64,000 nucleotides of DNA from Streptomonospora nanhaiensis (lineage in GTDB: Bacteria > Actinomycetota > Actinomycetes > Streptosporangiales > Streptosporangiaceae): assembly GCF_013410565.1 (NCBI RefSeq), contig NZ_JACCFO010000001.1, forward strand, positions 868,001 through 932,000. The letters are read 5' to 3'. The number at the start of each line of letters is the position of its first letter. The first letter of the stretch is position 1. Of this stretch, positions 54,336 through 63,459 are shown one piece after another. The translations under genes were made by a program, and so were the position numbers. The notes under the pieces were generated by a model. The model did no database searches, had not been told where the DNA came from, and worked only from the letters and a program-made list of their open reading frames with translations.

Positions 54336-54447
54336 ATCGATCAAGCCTAGGGCGTTGCGGCCAGTGAGGCGCACACGCCGGGACGGCGGCCGCCGCCGTC
54401 CCGGTCGAAGGCCCCGGAGGGACGGGGCGCGGTGGTGGCGGCGCCGC

Positions 54448-54864
54448 TCAGGCCGCCGGGCCGCCGCCGGGCTCGGCGGGGTCCGCGGCCGAATCGGCCG
54501 CGGTGTCCTGGGCCGCCGCGCGGGAGTGGGGGGAGACCACGGCGGTGACCGGGACGTCGCCGCGCTGGATGGCGGCCTCCTCGGGGGTCAGGTACTCCTC
54601 GGGGATGTCGAACTCGCCGTCCTTGGCGCCCAGGACGAACGCCTCCCACTCGGCGGGCGTGAAGAACAGGATGCCCTTCTCGGGGTGCTTGCCGTCGCGC
54701 ACCGCGCGGAACCCGTCCTCGAACTTGGCGACCTCGACGACGGCCTCGGAGTCCTCGCGCGAGAGCGAGGAGCGCTTCCACACGGCATGGGTGGTGTCGT
54801 GCCACTTCTCGTTGCCCTGCGCCTCTGGCGGCAGGTCTCGCCGGGTACCGGGGGTCTCGGCCAC
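54448..54864 (-). CDS. DUF397 domain-containing protein
   Basis: The 138-residue protein has a DUF397 domain near residues 20-85: WKRSSLSREDSEAVVEVAKF, AVRDGKHPEKGILFFTPAEWEAFVLG. A 40-residue acidic/Ala-rich extension follows. DUF397 proteins are usually small partners of XRE-type regulators; no such regulator is nearby, so this copy is an orphan between helY and tatC. The GTG start has GGAGA upstream. Role unknown. Confidence 0.85.
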   Translation of the reverse strand: MAETPGTRRDLPPEAQGNEKWHDTTHAVWKRSSLSREDSEAVVEVAKFEDGFRAVRDGKHPEKGILFFTPAEWEAFVLGAKDGEFDIPEEYLTPEEAAIQRGDVPVTAVVSPHSRAAAQDTAADSAADPAEPGGGPAA

Positions 54865-54925
54865 TGTTGGTTCTCCTCGCGCCTGCTTCGTGTTCTCCCG
54901 CTGGTCGGGACTGCCGGGACCGACC

Positions 54926-55780
54926 CTAGCGGCTCGGACCGGAATCGGTCAGCGACTCTTCGTCATCGAGCGGGGAGATCTCGTCGTCGGAGAGGTCGGC
55001 GAACTCGTCGCGGCGGCCCCGGCGGCGGTCGTTGATGAAGCAGAACAGCTCGGCGCCCTCGTAGAGCACCACCAGCGGGACCGCCAAGGCCAGCATCGAC
55101 AGCGGCTCGGCGGGCGTGACCACCGCCGCCAGGACGAAGATGCCGAAGATGATCAGCCGCCGCGACTTGGCCAGGGTCTCGTGCCGGATGACGCCGATGA
55201 GGTTGAGCAGCGCCACCAGCAGCGGGGTGACGAAGCCCAGGCCGAACACCAGCATCATCAGGGTCATGTAGCCCAGGTAGCTGTCGATGGTGATCATCGG
55301 CAGGGAGCCCTCGGGGGCGAACTCGAACAGCACCGCCATCGCCAGGCCGGTGATGTAGTAGGCCAGCGCGGCGCCGCCCACGAACAGCGCGGCTGCCGTG
55401 GGCACGAAGGCGTAGGTGTAGCGCTTCTCGCGGCCGGTCAGCGCGGGCGCCACGAACGCCCACAGCTGGTAGAGCCAGAACGGGCTGGAGACCAGCACGC
55501 CGACGATGATCCAGACCCGGAAGGCCACGAAGAACGCGTCGAAGACGCCGGTGAAGATGAGGTCGCAGCCGGGTTCGCCGCCGCGCGCGTCGGCGGGCAG
55601 GGAGCAGTAGGGGCCCCGCAGGAGGTCCCAGACCGGGTCGTAGAGGAAGTAGCCGGCCACCGTGCCCAGCGCGACGAACAGCAGCGCCTTGACCAGGCGG
55701 TTGCGGAGTTCCCGCAGATGGTCCATCAGCGGCATGCGACCCTCGGGGTCCCTCGGCCGCCGCCGTCGCCGCACCTGCAT
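54926..55780 (-). CDS. tatC: Sec-independent protein translocase TatC
   Basis: The 284-residue protein is a six-helix TatC with MPLMDHLRELRNRLVKAL at residues 16-33, the conserved first cytosolic loop that recognises twin-arginine signals, PYCSLPADARG in the first periplasmic loop, and FGLGFVTPLLVALLNLIGVI. The N-terminus is Arg-rich. The acidic C-tail SDDEISPLDDEES is cytosolic. It works with TatA next door to export folded proteins. A GGAG lies upstream of the ATG. Confidence 0.95.
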   Translation of the reverse strand: MQVRRRRRPRDPEGRMPLMDHLRELRNRLVKALLFVALGTVAGYFLYDPVWDLLRGPYCSLPADARGGEPGCDLIFTGVFDAFFVAFRVWIIVGVLVSSPFWLYQLWAFVAPALTGREKRYTYAFVPTAAALFVGGAALAYYITGLAMAVLFEFAPEGSLPMITIDSYLGYMTLMMLVFGLGFVTPLLVALLNLIGVIRHETLAKSRRLIIFGIFVLAAVVTPAEPLSMLALAVPLVVLYEGAELFCFINDRRRGRRDEFADLSDDEISPLDDEESLTDSGPSR

Positions 55781-55878
55781 CGCCTGCTACGCTCCTCGAC
55801 CTGGTCTCGCGTCCGCCCGGCCGCGCCCCTGTCCGCGCGGCCGGATGTGCGCGGCCGCCCGCGGCGGCCGCGGCCCGT

Positions 55879-56271
55879 TCAGCCGTTGTAGGTGCGGCGC
55901 ACGGGCTCGCCGTTCTCGTTGATGATCTGCTGCCCCGGCGGCAGTTCCGGGTAGACCGGGTGGGCCTGCTGCCGGTAGGGCTCGGCCTCGGCCGGGGCCG
56001 CCGCCTCGGGACGGGCGGCCGGCCGCGGATCGGCCGCGTGGGGGTGGCCGCCCTGGTGGCCGGGGTCGGCCGGCGCGCCGGCCCCGTGCCGCGCCCCCGC
56101 GTCGTCGCGGCGGGACTCGTGGCCGTCGTCGTCGCCCAGGCCCTTGGCCTCGGACTTGAGGATACGCGCGCTGCGCCCCAGGGAGCGGGCGAGGTCGGGC
56201 AGCCGCCGCGCGCCGAACAGCAGAAGTGCGATCAGCAGCAGGATGAAAAGCGTGCGGGCGTCAAGACCCAT
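55879..56271 (-). CDS. tatA: twin-arginine translocase subunit TatA
   Basis: The 130-residue protein has a short N-terminal helix ([37 protein letters not shown]), the hallmark of TatA, then a long disordered Gly/Ala/Pro/His-rich tail ending in [23 protein letters not shown]. The tail is longer than in E. coli TatA. It forms the pore with TatC, encoded 98 bp downstream. No TatB is nearby. Confidence 0.92.
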   Translation of the reverse strand: MGLDARTLFILLLIALLLFGARRLPDLARSLGRSARILKSEAKGLGDDDGHESRRDDAGARHGAGAPADPGHQGGHPHAADPRPAARPEAAAPAEAEPYRQQAHPVYPELPPGQQIINENGEPVRRTYNG

Positions 56272-56337
56272 GACTCAACCTCTTTCCCGGCGCAGGCCGC
56301 CTGCGCCTTCGATGGTACGTCCCCGCCCGTGACGGGT

Positions 56338-56535
56338 TCAGGGGGCGCCCACCGAGCCGCGGTCGCTCAGCGCGCGCAGCCTGTCGTACCCCGGTTGGAC
56401 CTGTGCGCGGGTCCGCGCCAGCTGGGCCCGGAGCCGGTGCAGCTCGGCCAGCATCCGCAGCGCGAGCACACCCACCAGGACCAGGCCGAGGAGGGTCAGC
56501 ACCCCCAGTGCGGCGAACACGAACACCTCTCCCAC
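56338..56535 (-). CDS. small single-pass membrane protein between pafBC and tatA
   Basis: The 65-residue protein has one helix (VFVFAALGVLTLLGLVLVGVLAL) and a short amphipathic tail with LRAQLARTRAQVQPGYDRL, suggesting an oligomerising coil. The GTG start has GGAG four bases upstream. No family recognised. Its place beside the Tat genes suggests, but does not show, a role with them. Confidence 0.62.
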   Translation of the reverse strand: MGEVFVFAALGVLTLLGLVLVGVLALRMLAELHRLRAQLARTRAQVQPGYDRLRALSDRGSVGAP

Positions 56536-56624
56536 CTTACTCCGTGAACCGGGCGCCGACGATGGACACGGGATGAACCGGGCGGTACCGGCCAGCCGGC
56601 CTCCGGGGCGCTTCGCCGATCATC

Positions 56625-58721
56625 CTAGGTTCCGCTCGGATCGGGGCCGTAGGCGGCCAGGGCCGCCCGCGCCCGCTCGCGCACCTGCTCGGCCAGCTCC
56701 ACCGGCGCCACCACCCGGGCGCGCGGGCCCAGCCGCAGCGCCAGCCGGCGCACCCACTCCGGCGCCGGGGTGCGCAGCGTGGCCCGCACTCCCCCGCCCT
56801 CCAGGTCGCGGACCGAGGAGCAGTGGTACTCCTCGGCGACCCACCGGGCGGAGGGGTCGAGGTCGAGGGTCACCCGGGTGTCGTCGTCGGACAGCCGCAG
56901 GACACCGGCGCGCAGGTCGCGGCGGCGGGCCCGCGCCGGCACCCGCGCGGGCTCGGGCAGCACGGTGAGGTCGAGCACCCGGTCCAGGCGGAACAGCCGG
57001 ACGTCGCCGCGCAGCCGGCACCAGCCCTCCAGGAACGCGTGGCCGCCGTAGACGACCAGGCCCATCGGGTCGACGTCGCGCTCGGTGACCTCGTCGACGT
57101 AGCCGGAGAGGTAGCGCAGGTGCACCAGCTGCCCGGCGCGCAGCGCCTCGTCGCAGCGGCGCTGGACCTCGCGGACCTCGTCGCTCAGCTCGATGCGCAC
57201 GCCCACCGCGTCGGCCAGGCGGTGCACGGGGTCGGGGCCGGGCTCGACCCCGCCGGGGCGGGCCGCGCCGCCCGCGCCCACCGCGGCCAGGGCGCGCGCG
57301 GCCCCGGCCGGGGCCGCCGCGGCGGCCCGCAGCTTCTCGCCCACGCGCTTGAGGGCGTCGCTGTCGGCGACGCCGGGGAGCTCGGCCAGCAGCTCCAGGC
57401 CGATGATCAGGCTCGCGGCCTCGTCGGCGGTGAGCCGCAGCGGCTGGGCCAGGGTCTCGGCGTTGGCGATGATGATCTCGCCGGTGGACTCCGCGGCCTC
57501 GATGTCGACGTCGATGAGGTCGCCGGGGGTGTAGCCGGGCAGGCCGCACATCCACAGCAGGCTGAGGTCCTTGAGCACCTGGCGCTGGGACAGGCCGAAG
57601 TGCTCGGCGACCTCGTGCACGCGGACGTCGTGGCTGAGGGCGTAGGGCACCAGCATCAGCAGCCGGCGCAGCTGCTCGGCCGAGGCCGACCCGCGCCGCG
57701 CGTCGGCGGCGGGCTCGGGCTCGGCGGCGGGGTCGCCGGGTTCGGGGCCGGGGTCGCGGGCGGCGAGGTCGGCCAGGTGGGCGGCGATGGCGGCGCGCGC
57801 CTCGGCGGGGGCCTCGATGACCGCGCGGTCGCCGAACCGGGCGACCATGCCGACCAGGTCGTCGAGGTCGGCGTAGGGCAGGTCGATGAGGTCCCAGCGG
57901 GGGTCGTCGCCCTGGTGGGGGCCGGGCACGATGCGCTGGGCGGCGCGGCGCAGCTCGTGGCCGGAGTCGGCGCGCACCCGCACCCGCGCCACGCCCTGGG
58001 GCTCCAGGGGGTCGCGGCCGCGCACCAGGGAGCGGACGTCGACGCCGGCGGGGACCTCGACCGGCGGGCCGGCGGTGTCGACCTCGACCTCGCCGACGAT
58101 GCGGCCCAGCCGGAACACCCGCCGCGCACCCCGGTCGAGGTCGTGGCCGCCGACATACCAGTGGCCCCGGTAGTTGACCACGCCCCAGGGCTCCAGGCGG
58201 CGGCGCGCCACCGGCTCGCCGGGCTTGCGGTAGGCGAAGGCGACCCGGCGGCGGTCGCGCACGGCCTGCCACATCGGCAGGAACGCGGGTTCGTCGGTGC
58301 CCAGCACGGGGGTGAGGGCGGGCGCGGCGTCGGTGTCGACGGGGACCCCGGCCGCGCGCAGCTTCATCAGCGCGTTGGCCGCGGCGTCGCCGAGCGCGGC
58401 GTGCCGCCAGGCGCGGGCGGCCAGGCCGAGCACGGCGGCCTCGTCGGGCATCAGCTCGATCTCGGGCAGCTCGTAGTCGGCGGGGAAGATGCGGTAGCCC
58501 TCGTCGTCGGTCCAGGGGTCGCTGCCGCCGGTCTCGATGGGGATCCCGCTCTCGCGGAGTTCGCGCTTGTCGCGCTCGAACATGCGCTTGAACGCGGAGT
58601 CGGAGTCGGCCTCCTCGTAGCCGGCGACCATGGTGCGGATCTCGCGCGCGGTGAGGAAGCGCCTGGTGGCCAGGAGGCAGATCACCAGGTTGAGCTGCCG
58701 TTCGGTCTTCCTCCGCGACAT
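56625..58721 (-). CDS. pafBC: PafB-PafC fusion, WYL-domain DNA-damage response regulator
   Basis: The 698-residue protein joins two WYL regulators. The first half starts with the winged helix RRKTERQLNLVICLLATRRFLTAREI and has a WYL domain near GHWYVGGHDLDR; the second half starts after an Ala/Glu linker with EQLRRLLMLVPYALSHDVRVHEVAEHFGLSQRQVLKDL and another WYL domain near HAFLEGWCRLRGDVRLFRLDRV. PafB and PafC are separate genes in mycobacteria and form a heterodimer that activates RecA-independent repair genes after damage. Here they are one chain. GGGAAAGGG precedes the ATG. Confidence 0.92.
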   Translation of the reverse strand: MSRRKTERQLNLVICLLATRRFLTAREIRTMVAGYEEADSDSAFKRMFERDKRELRESGIPIETGGSDPWTDDEGYRIFPADYELPEIELMPDEAAVLGLAARAWRHAALGDAAANALMKLRAAGVPVDTDAAPALTPVLGTDEPAFLPMWQAVRDRRRVAFAYRKPGEPVARRRLEPWGVVNYRGHWYVGGHDLDRGARRVFRLGRIVGEVEVDTAGPPVEVPAGVDVRSLVRGRDPLEPQGVARVRVRADSGHELRRAAQRIVPGPHQGDDPRWDLIDLPYADLDDLVGMVARFGDRAVIEAPAEARAAIAAHLADLAARDPGPEPGDPAAEPEPAADARRGSASAEQLRRLLMLVPYALSHDVRVHEVAEHFGLSQRQVLKDLSLLWMCGLPGYTPGDLIDVDIEAAESTGEIIIANAETLAQPLRLTADEAASLIIGLELLAELPGVADSDALKRVGEKLRAAAAAPAGAARALAAVGAGGAARPGGVEPGPDPVHRLADAVGVRIELSDEVREVQRRCDEALRAGQLVHLRYLSGYVDEVTERDVDPMGLVVYGGHAFLEGWCRLRGDVRLFRLDRVLDLTVLPEPARVPARARRRDLRAGVLRLSDDDTRVTLDLDPSARWVAEEYHCSSVRDLEGGGVRATLRTPAPEWVRRLALRLGPRARVVAPVELAEQVRERARAALAAYGPDPSGT

Positions 58722-58792
58722 CGCCGATCCCTTTCCCGCCGTGGGCGCGCCGTCCCCGAAGTTGTGTCAGCCACGACGGTACCGTGCCTGGC

Positions 58793-59878
58793 GTGATCCG
58801 TTGGCGTTGTGCACATGTCACCGCGGTCCTGCGCTCGTGGCCCGGGGCGGTCGAGGTCGAGGCCGCGCCCGAGGCGCCGGGGGGCGTCCCCGCGCCGCCG
58901 GTCCGGGCGCTGGCCTACACCGCCCTGGTGGGCGCGCCCCAGGTCGGCGACCGGGTGCTGCTCAACGCCACGGCCCTGGAGATGGGCCTGGGCACCGGCG
59001 GCTACGCGCTGGTGGCGGCGCTGCCCGACCGGCTGCCGCCCGACCCCGGCGGCCCCGGCCACCTGGTGAAGGCGCGCTACACCCCGCTGCAGGCCACGGT
59101 GGCCGGCGCCGACGAGCAGGGCTCGCCCCACCACGACCTGCTGCGCGACGCCGACGACGTGGGCGGCATGCCGGTGGTGGTCGCCGACCTGCACTCGGCG
59201 CTGCCGGCGGTGGTGGCGGGGGTGCGCCAGGCGGCGCCGGGCGCCCGGGTCGCCTACGTGATGCTCGACGGCGGCGCGCTGCCGGCGGCGTTCTCCCGGA
59301 CGCTGGCAGGGCTGCGCGCGGCCGGGCTGCTGGCGGCGGTGGTGACCACCGGGCAGTCCTTCGGCGGCGACCTGGAGGCGGTGACGGTGCACAGCGGGCT
59401 GCTGGCGGCCCGGCACGCGGCCGGCGCCGACGTCGCGGTGGTGGCGCAGGGGCCGGGCAACCTGGGCACCGGCACGCGGTGGGGGTTCTCCGGGGTGGCG
59501 GCGGGCGAGGCGGTCAACGCGGCGGCGGTGCTGGGCGGGCGCCCGGTGGCGGCGCTGCGGGTGAGCCAGGCCGATCCGCGGGAGCGGCACCGGGGGGTGT
59601 CCCACCACAGCCTCACCGCCTACGGGCGGGTGGCGCTGGCGCGCGCCGACGTGGTGGTGCCGGTGCTGGCGGGTGCGCTGGGCGAGCGGGTGCGCGCGCA
59701 GGCGGCGGAGCTGGGCGGACGCCACCGCCTGGTGGAGGTGGGGGTGACCGGGCTGGAGGCGGCGCTGCGGGCGCTGCCGGTGCGGCTGAGCACGATGGGC
59801 CGGACCTACGACCAGGACCGCGCGGCGTTCCTGGCGGCCGGGGCCGCCGGCCGGCACGCGGCGGCCCTGCTGGGCTGA
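58793..59878 (+). CDS. DUF3866 family protein
   Basis: The 361-residue protein matches DUF3866: VGDRVLLNATALEMGLGTGGYALV near residues 55-78, a VKARYTPLQATV block, AYVMLDGGALPAAFSRTL in the middle, and GPGNLGTGTRWGFSGV plus RHRGVSHHSLTAYGRV near residue 275. Function unknown; the Gly- and His-rich motifs suggest an enzyme. A GTG at 58793 is used; a GTG three codons earlier is possible. It is the only plus-strand gene inside the proteasome-tat block and ends in a strong hairpin. Confidence 0.85.
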   Translation: MIRWRCAHVTAVLRSWPGAVEVEAAPEAPGGVPAPPVRALAYTALVGAPQVGDRVLLNATALEMGLGTGGYALVAALPDRLPPDPGGPGHLVKARYTPLQATVAGADEQGSPHHDLLRDADDVGGMPVVVADLHSALPAVVAGVRQAAPGARVAYVMLDGGALPAAFSRTLAGLRAAGLLAAVVTTGQSFGGDLEAVTVHSGLLAARHAAGADVAVVAQGPGNLGTGTRWGFSGVAAGEAVNAAAVLGGRPVAALRVSQADPRERHRGVSHHSLTAYGRVALARADVVVPVLAGALGERVRAQAAELGGRHRLVEVGVTGLEAALRALPVRLSTMGRTYDQDRAAFLAAGAAGRHAAALLG

Positions 59879-59882
59879 GGCG

Positions 59883-59921
59883 CGCGGGGGCCGGCGCGGC
59901 ACCGCCGCGCCGGCCCCCGCG
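59883..59921. terminator. 18-bp perfect-stem convergent terminator
   Basis: Two 18-bp arms, starting CGCGGGGGCCGGCGCGGC, enclose an ACC loop between the DUF3866 and FKBP genes. The stem is perfect and can act on both strands. Confidence 0.85.
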
Positions 59922-59927
59922 GCCGCG

Positions 59928-61022
59928 CTACTCGCTCTCGGGTTCGGCGGTCTCCTCGGAGTCGCCTCCGCTGTCACCGCCGCCGTCGCCGCCGCCGTCG
60001 CCGCCGCCGTCCTCCTCGGGCGGCGGGGCGCTGTCGACGGCGTCGAGGATGTCGACCACGAAGACCAGGGTGCCCGCCGGCGACCCGGACTCCTCGGCGT
60101 TCTCGCCGTAGGCCATGTCCTCGGGGATGACCAGCAGCATGCGGCTGCCGACCTTCTGGCCGACCAGGCCCTTGTCCCAGCCCTCGATGACCTGGCCCGC
60201 GCCGATGATGAAGGTGGAGGGCACGCCCTCGGCGCCCTCGCGGTTCCAGGTGGAGTCGAAGACGGTGCTGTCGTCCCAGCGCATGCCGGTGTACTGCACG
60301 ACCAGCTGCTGGCCCTCCTCGACCTCGGGGCCGTCGCCCTCGATGAGCGCCTGGGTCTCCAGGTCGGCGGGCGGGTCGGAGTCAGGGATCTCGATGTCGG
60401 GCAGCTCGTGTCCGGGCTGGTGCACGGTGGGCAGGCCGTCGCCGCCGTGCGCGGTCTGCTCGCCGGGCACGACCTGGCCCTCGCCGTAGCGCTCCTTGAT
60501 GTCGAGCACCGACACCGAGGCACCGGGGGCCGGGGAGGGCTGGCCCATGGCCTGGGCCTCGGCGGGGTCCTGGGGCGGGAAGGCGTAGATGACCCGGCTG
60601 CCGACCGGCTGGTTGACCAGGCCCTCGGTCAGCTCCTCACCCAGCTGGGAGAGGTTGAGCAGGATGGGGGCGCCGGACTCGTAGGTGGACTGGGTCTTCT
60701 CGGCCTTGCCCTCGGCGGTCCACTGGTACTCCACCACCTCGGCCTGGATGATGTCGGTGGAGCGCACCAGCTCGTTCTCGCCGGCGCCCTGCTCGACCAC
60801 GTCGGTGATCTGCTCGTCCTGGGGCGGCGCCTTGTCGCTGAAGTCGACCTTGGGCTCCTCGCCGACCTCGCCGCTCACCTCGGGCAGCCGGGAGTCGTAG
60901 TCGTCCTCCTCCGACTGCAGGAAGGCAGGGGTCCGCCAGTCCTCGGGGATGGAGCTACAACTCGACACCGCGAACAGCACGGCTAGGAACGGCACCGCAA
61001 GGGCGGCGGCACGCAGTCGCAT
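59928..61022 (-). CDS. FKBP-type peptidyl-prolyl isomerase lipoprotein with two FKBP-like domains
   Basis: The 364-residue protein has a lipoprotein signal with VSSC as lipobox (Cys22). A divergent FKBP-like region lies at residues 90-175 (YQWTAEGKAEKTQSTYESG, VGSRVIYAFPP), and a classical FKBP domain at 230-330 (LVVQYTGMRWDDSTVFDSTW, FIIGAGQVIEGWDKGLVGQKVGSRMLLVIP). The first has lost several active-site residues. The C-tail is a Gly/Asp/Ser-rich repeat. It helps fold exported proteins on the outer face of the membrane. In many relatives the two domains are separate genes. Confidence 0.92.
   Translation of the reverse strand: MRLRAAALAVPFLAVLFAVSSCSSIPEDWRTPAFLQSEEDDYDSRLPEVSGEVGEEPKVDFSDKAPPQDEQITDVVEQGAGENELVRSTDIIQAEVVEYQWTAEGKAEKTQSTYESGAPILLNLSQLGEELTEGLVNQPVGSRVIYAFPPQDPAEAQAMGQPSPAPGASVSVLDIKERYGEGQVVPGEQTAHGGDGLPTVHQPGHELPDIEIPDSDPPADLETQALIEGDGPEVEEGQQLVVQYTGMRWDDSTVFDSTWNREGAEGVPSTFIIGAGQVIEGWDKGLVGQKVGSRMLLVIPEDMAYGENAEESGSPAGTLVFVVDILDAVDSAPPPEEDGGGDGGGDGGGDSGGDSEETAEPESE
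59968..60012 (-). repeat. Gly-Gly-Gly-Asp-encoding tandem repeat in the FKBP C-tail
   Basis: Units of about 12 bp (CGCCGCCGCCGT) repeat to encode GGGD three times and a related GGDS. A low-complexity tail. Confidence 0.75.
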
Positions 61023-61124
61023 AGGTCACAACCTCAAATATCCGGCTCGGGTCCCCGACACACTATCGGAGAGCCCATAATGCCCCGGCGGGGTGAGAAC
61101 AGTGTAAGAACCGGAGTCGCGCGG

Positions 61125-62483
61125 TCACATCCCGGCGATGAGCTTCTCGACGCGCTCGTCGACCGCCTTGAACGGGTCCTTGCACAGCACGGTGCGCTGC
61201 GCCTGGTCGTTGAGCTTGAGGTGCACCCAGTCGACGGTGAAGTCGCGCCGCTTCTCCTGGGCCTTGCGGATGAACTCCCCGCGCAGCCGCGCCCGGGTGG
61301 TCTGCGGCGGCACGGACTTGGCCTCGAAGATCTGCAGGTCGTTGACGACCCGGTCCATCTGGCCTCTGCGCTGCAGCAGGTAGAACAGCCCGCGGTCGCG
61401 GAAGATGTCGTGGTAGGTGAGGTCGAGCTGGGCCACCCGCGGCGAGGACAGCGGGAGGTTGTGCTTGGCGCGGTAGCGCTCCAGCAGCTTGTACTTGGCC
61501 ACCCAGTCGATCTCGCGGGCCACCAGGTCGAGGTTCTGGGTCTCGACGGCCTCCAGGGTGCGCGCCCACAGCTCCAGCACCCGCTTGCCGGTGGCGTCGG
61601 TGCCGTTGCGGTCGACGAAGTTCTGCACCTTCTCCAGGTACTCGCGCTGGATCTCCAGGGCGCTGGCCTCGCGGCCGTTGGCCAGGCGGACCTTGCGCCG
61701 CCCGGTCATGTCGTGGCTGACCTCGCGGATGGCCCGGATGGGGTTCTCCAGGGTGAAGTCGCGCATCACGACGCCGTTCTCGACCATGCGCAGGACGAGG
61801 TCGGTGGAGGCGAGCTTGAGCAGGGTGGTGACCTCGCTCATGCTGGAGTCGCCGACGATGACGTGCAGGCGGCGGAACCGCTCGGCGTCGGCGTGGGGCT
61901 CGTCGCGGGTGTTGATGATGGGCCGGGAGCGGGTGGTGGCCGAGGAGACGCCCTCCCAGATGTGCTCGGCGCGCTGGCTGACGCAGTAGAGCGCGCCCCG
62001 CGGGGTCTGCAGCACCTTGCCGGCGCCGCAGATGATCTGGCGGGTCACCAGGAAGGGGATGAGGATGTCGGCCAGGCGGCCGAACTCCCCGTGCCGGCCC
62101 ACCAGGTAGTTCTCGTGGCAGCCGTAGGAGTTGCCGGCGGAGTCGGTGTTGTTCTTGAACAGGTAGATCTCGCCGGCGATGCCCTCTTCGTGGAGCCGCT
62201 GCTCGGCGTCGACCTGCAGGCCCTCCAGGATCCGCTCGCCGGCCTTGTCGTGGGCCACGAGGTCGGCCAGGGAGTCGCACTCGGGGGTGGCGTACTCGGG
62301 GTGGCTGCCGACGTCGAGGTAGAGGCGGGCGCCGTTGCGCAGGAACACGTTGCTGCTGCGGCCCCAGGAGACCACGCGGCGGAACAGGTAGCGGGCGACC
62401 TCGTCGGGCGACAGCCGGCGCTGGCCCCGGAACGTGCAGGTGACGCCGTATTCGTTCTCCAGCCCAAAGATCCGACGTTCCAT
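61125..62483 (-). CDS. pafA: Pup-protein ligase PafA
   Basis: The 452-residue protein matches PafA in length and sequence: [16 protein letters not shown] at the start with the ATP-metal glutamates, [16 protein letters not shown] with the catalytic aspartate near residue 57, [15 protein letters not shown], and [17 protein letters not shown]. It activates the C-terminal glutamate of Pup with ATP and attaches it to lysines, marking proteins for the proteasome. Start 62483 gives the family N-terminus; an ATG three codons earlier exists. It is 173 bp downstream of prcA. Confidence 0.96.
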   Translation of the reverse strand: MERRIFGLENEYGVTCTFRGQRRLSPDEVARYLFRRVVSWGRSSNVFLRNGARLYLDVGSHPEYATPECDSLADLVAHDKAGERILEGLQVDAEQRLHEEGIAGEIYLFKNNTDSAGNSYGCHENYLVGRHGEFGRLADILIPFLVTRQIICGAGKVLQTPRGALYCVSQRAEHIWEGVSSATTRSRPIINTRDEPHADAERFRRLHVIVGDSSMSEVTTLLKLASTDLVLRMVENGVVMRDFTLENPIRAIREVSHDMTGRRKVRLANGREASALEIQREYLEKVQNFVDRNGTDATGKRVLELWARTLEAVETQNLDLVAREIDWVAKYKLLERYRAKHNLPLSSPRVAQLDLTYHDIFRDRGLFYLLQRRGQMDRVVNDLQIFEAKSVPPQTTRARLRGEFIRKAQEKRRDFTVDWVHLKLNDQAQRTVLCKDPFKAVDERVEKLIAGM

Positions 62484-62656
62484 TGGCCTCACCCGTTTCG
62501 GTCCGTGGTCGCCGCTACCGGCCGATGCCGGAGCGATGCAACGACTCCCAGCCTATTTATGGGCCGCCCGCGCGCCGCGGAAACCCCCGGCGGGCACCGG
62601 CCCGGCGCCCCTGCCTCCAGGTGCCCCAGGGCCCGCGCCCGCCCGGCGCGGCACGG

Positions 62657-63421
62657 TCAGCCCTCGTCCTCGGTGCCGGCGGACGCGGTGCCGCCGGCGG
62701 TGGTGTCGGTGTCGGCGGCGCCACCGGAGCGGTCGGCGAGCAGGGCGCTCAGCCGCTCGCCCTGGATGCGCCGGAACTTGCGGTGCTCGCGGCGGGCGCG
62801 CTCCAGCACCGCGACCTCCAGCCCGGCGGCCTCGATGTCGCGCTCCTCGCCGTTCTCGTGGCGCAGGGCGTGGACGGCGGCGCTGAGCGCCTCGCCCAGG
62901 CCGGCGTCCTTGTTGAACCGCTCCTTGAGGGCCGTGGTGACCTGCTCGGCCGAGCCGCCCATGGCCAAGAAGCCCTGCTCGTCGACGACCGAGCCGTCGA
63001 AGGTGATGCGGTAGATCTGGTCGGCGGCGGCGTCCTCGCCGACCTCGGCGACCACGATCTCCACCTCCCAGGGCTTGTTGCTCTCGCTGAAGGCGGTGCC
63101 CAGGGTCTGGGCGTAGATGTTGGCCAGCACCCGGCCGCTGACGTCGCTGCGGTCGTAGGCGTAGCCGCGCACGTCGGCCAGGCGCACGCCCATCTGGCGC
63201 AGGTTCTCGAACTCGTTGTAGCGCCCCACCGCCGCGAAGGCGATGCGGTCGTAGAGCTCGCTGATCTTGTGCAGGGTGCGGGAGATGTTGTCGGCCACGA
63301 ACAGGATGCCGCCGTCGTACTGCAGGACGACGGCGCTCCGGCCGCGCGCGATGCCCTTACGCGCGTAGTCGGCCTTGTCCTTCATGCTCTGTTCGGGCGA
63401 AACGTAGAACGGCATCGACAC
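62657..63421 (-). CDS. prcA: proteasome alpha subunit PrcA
   Basis: The 254-residue subunit has the family start [27 protein letters not shown] in order, the [17 protein letters not shown] strand, [24 protein letters not shown] and a Thr/Gly-rich C-tail of about 35 residues. It forms the outer rings of the 20S core that gate entry. GTG at 63421 was used as it gives the usual Met-Ser start and lies eleven bases after AAGGA. It is 38 bp after prcB and shares its transcript. Confidence 0.96.
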   Translation of the reverse strand: MSMPFYVSPEQSMKDKADYARKGIARGRSAVVLQYDGGILFVADNISRTLHKISELYDRIAFAAVGRYNEFENLRQMGVRLADVRGYAYDRSDVSGRVLANIYAQTLGTAFSESNKPWEVEIVVAEVGEDAAADQIYRITFDGSVVDEQGFLAMGGSAEQVTTALKERFNKDAGLGEALSAAVHALRHENGEERDIEAAGLEVAVLERARREHRKFRRIQGERLSALLADRSGGAADTDTTAGGTASAGTEDEG

Positions 63422-63459
63422 CGCGGATCGTTCCTTTGCTAAGTCGTGGGGGCGGGACC

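Noticed and set aside
51072-54350. Long plus-strand frame opposite helY
   Set aside because: Antisense shadow of the helicase gene. The product is His/Gln/Gly/Ala-rich and has no family pattern.
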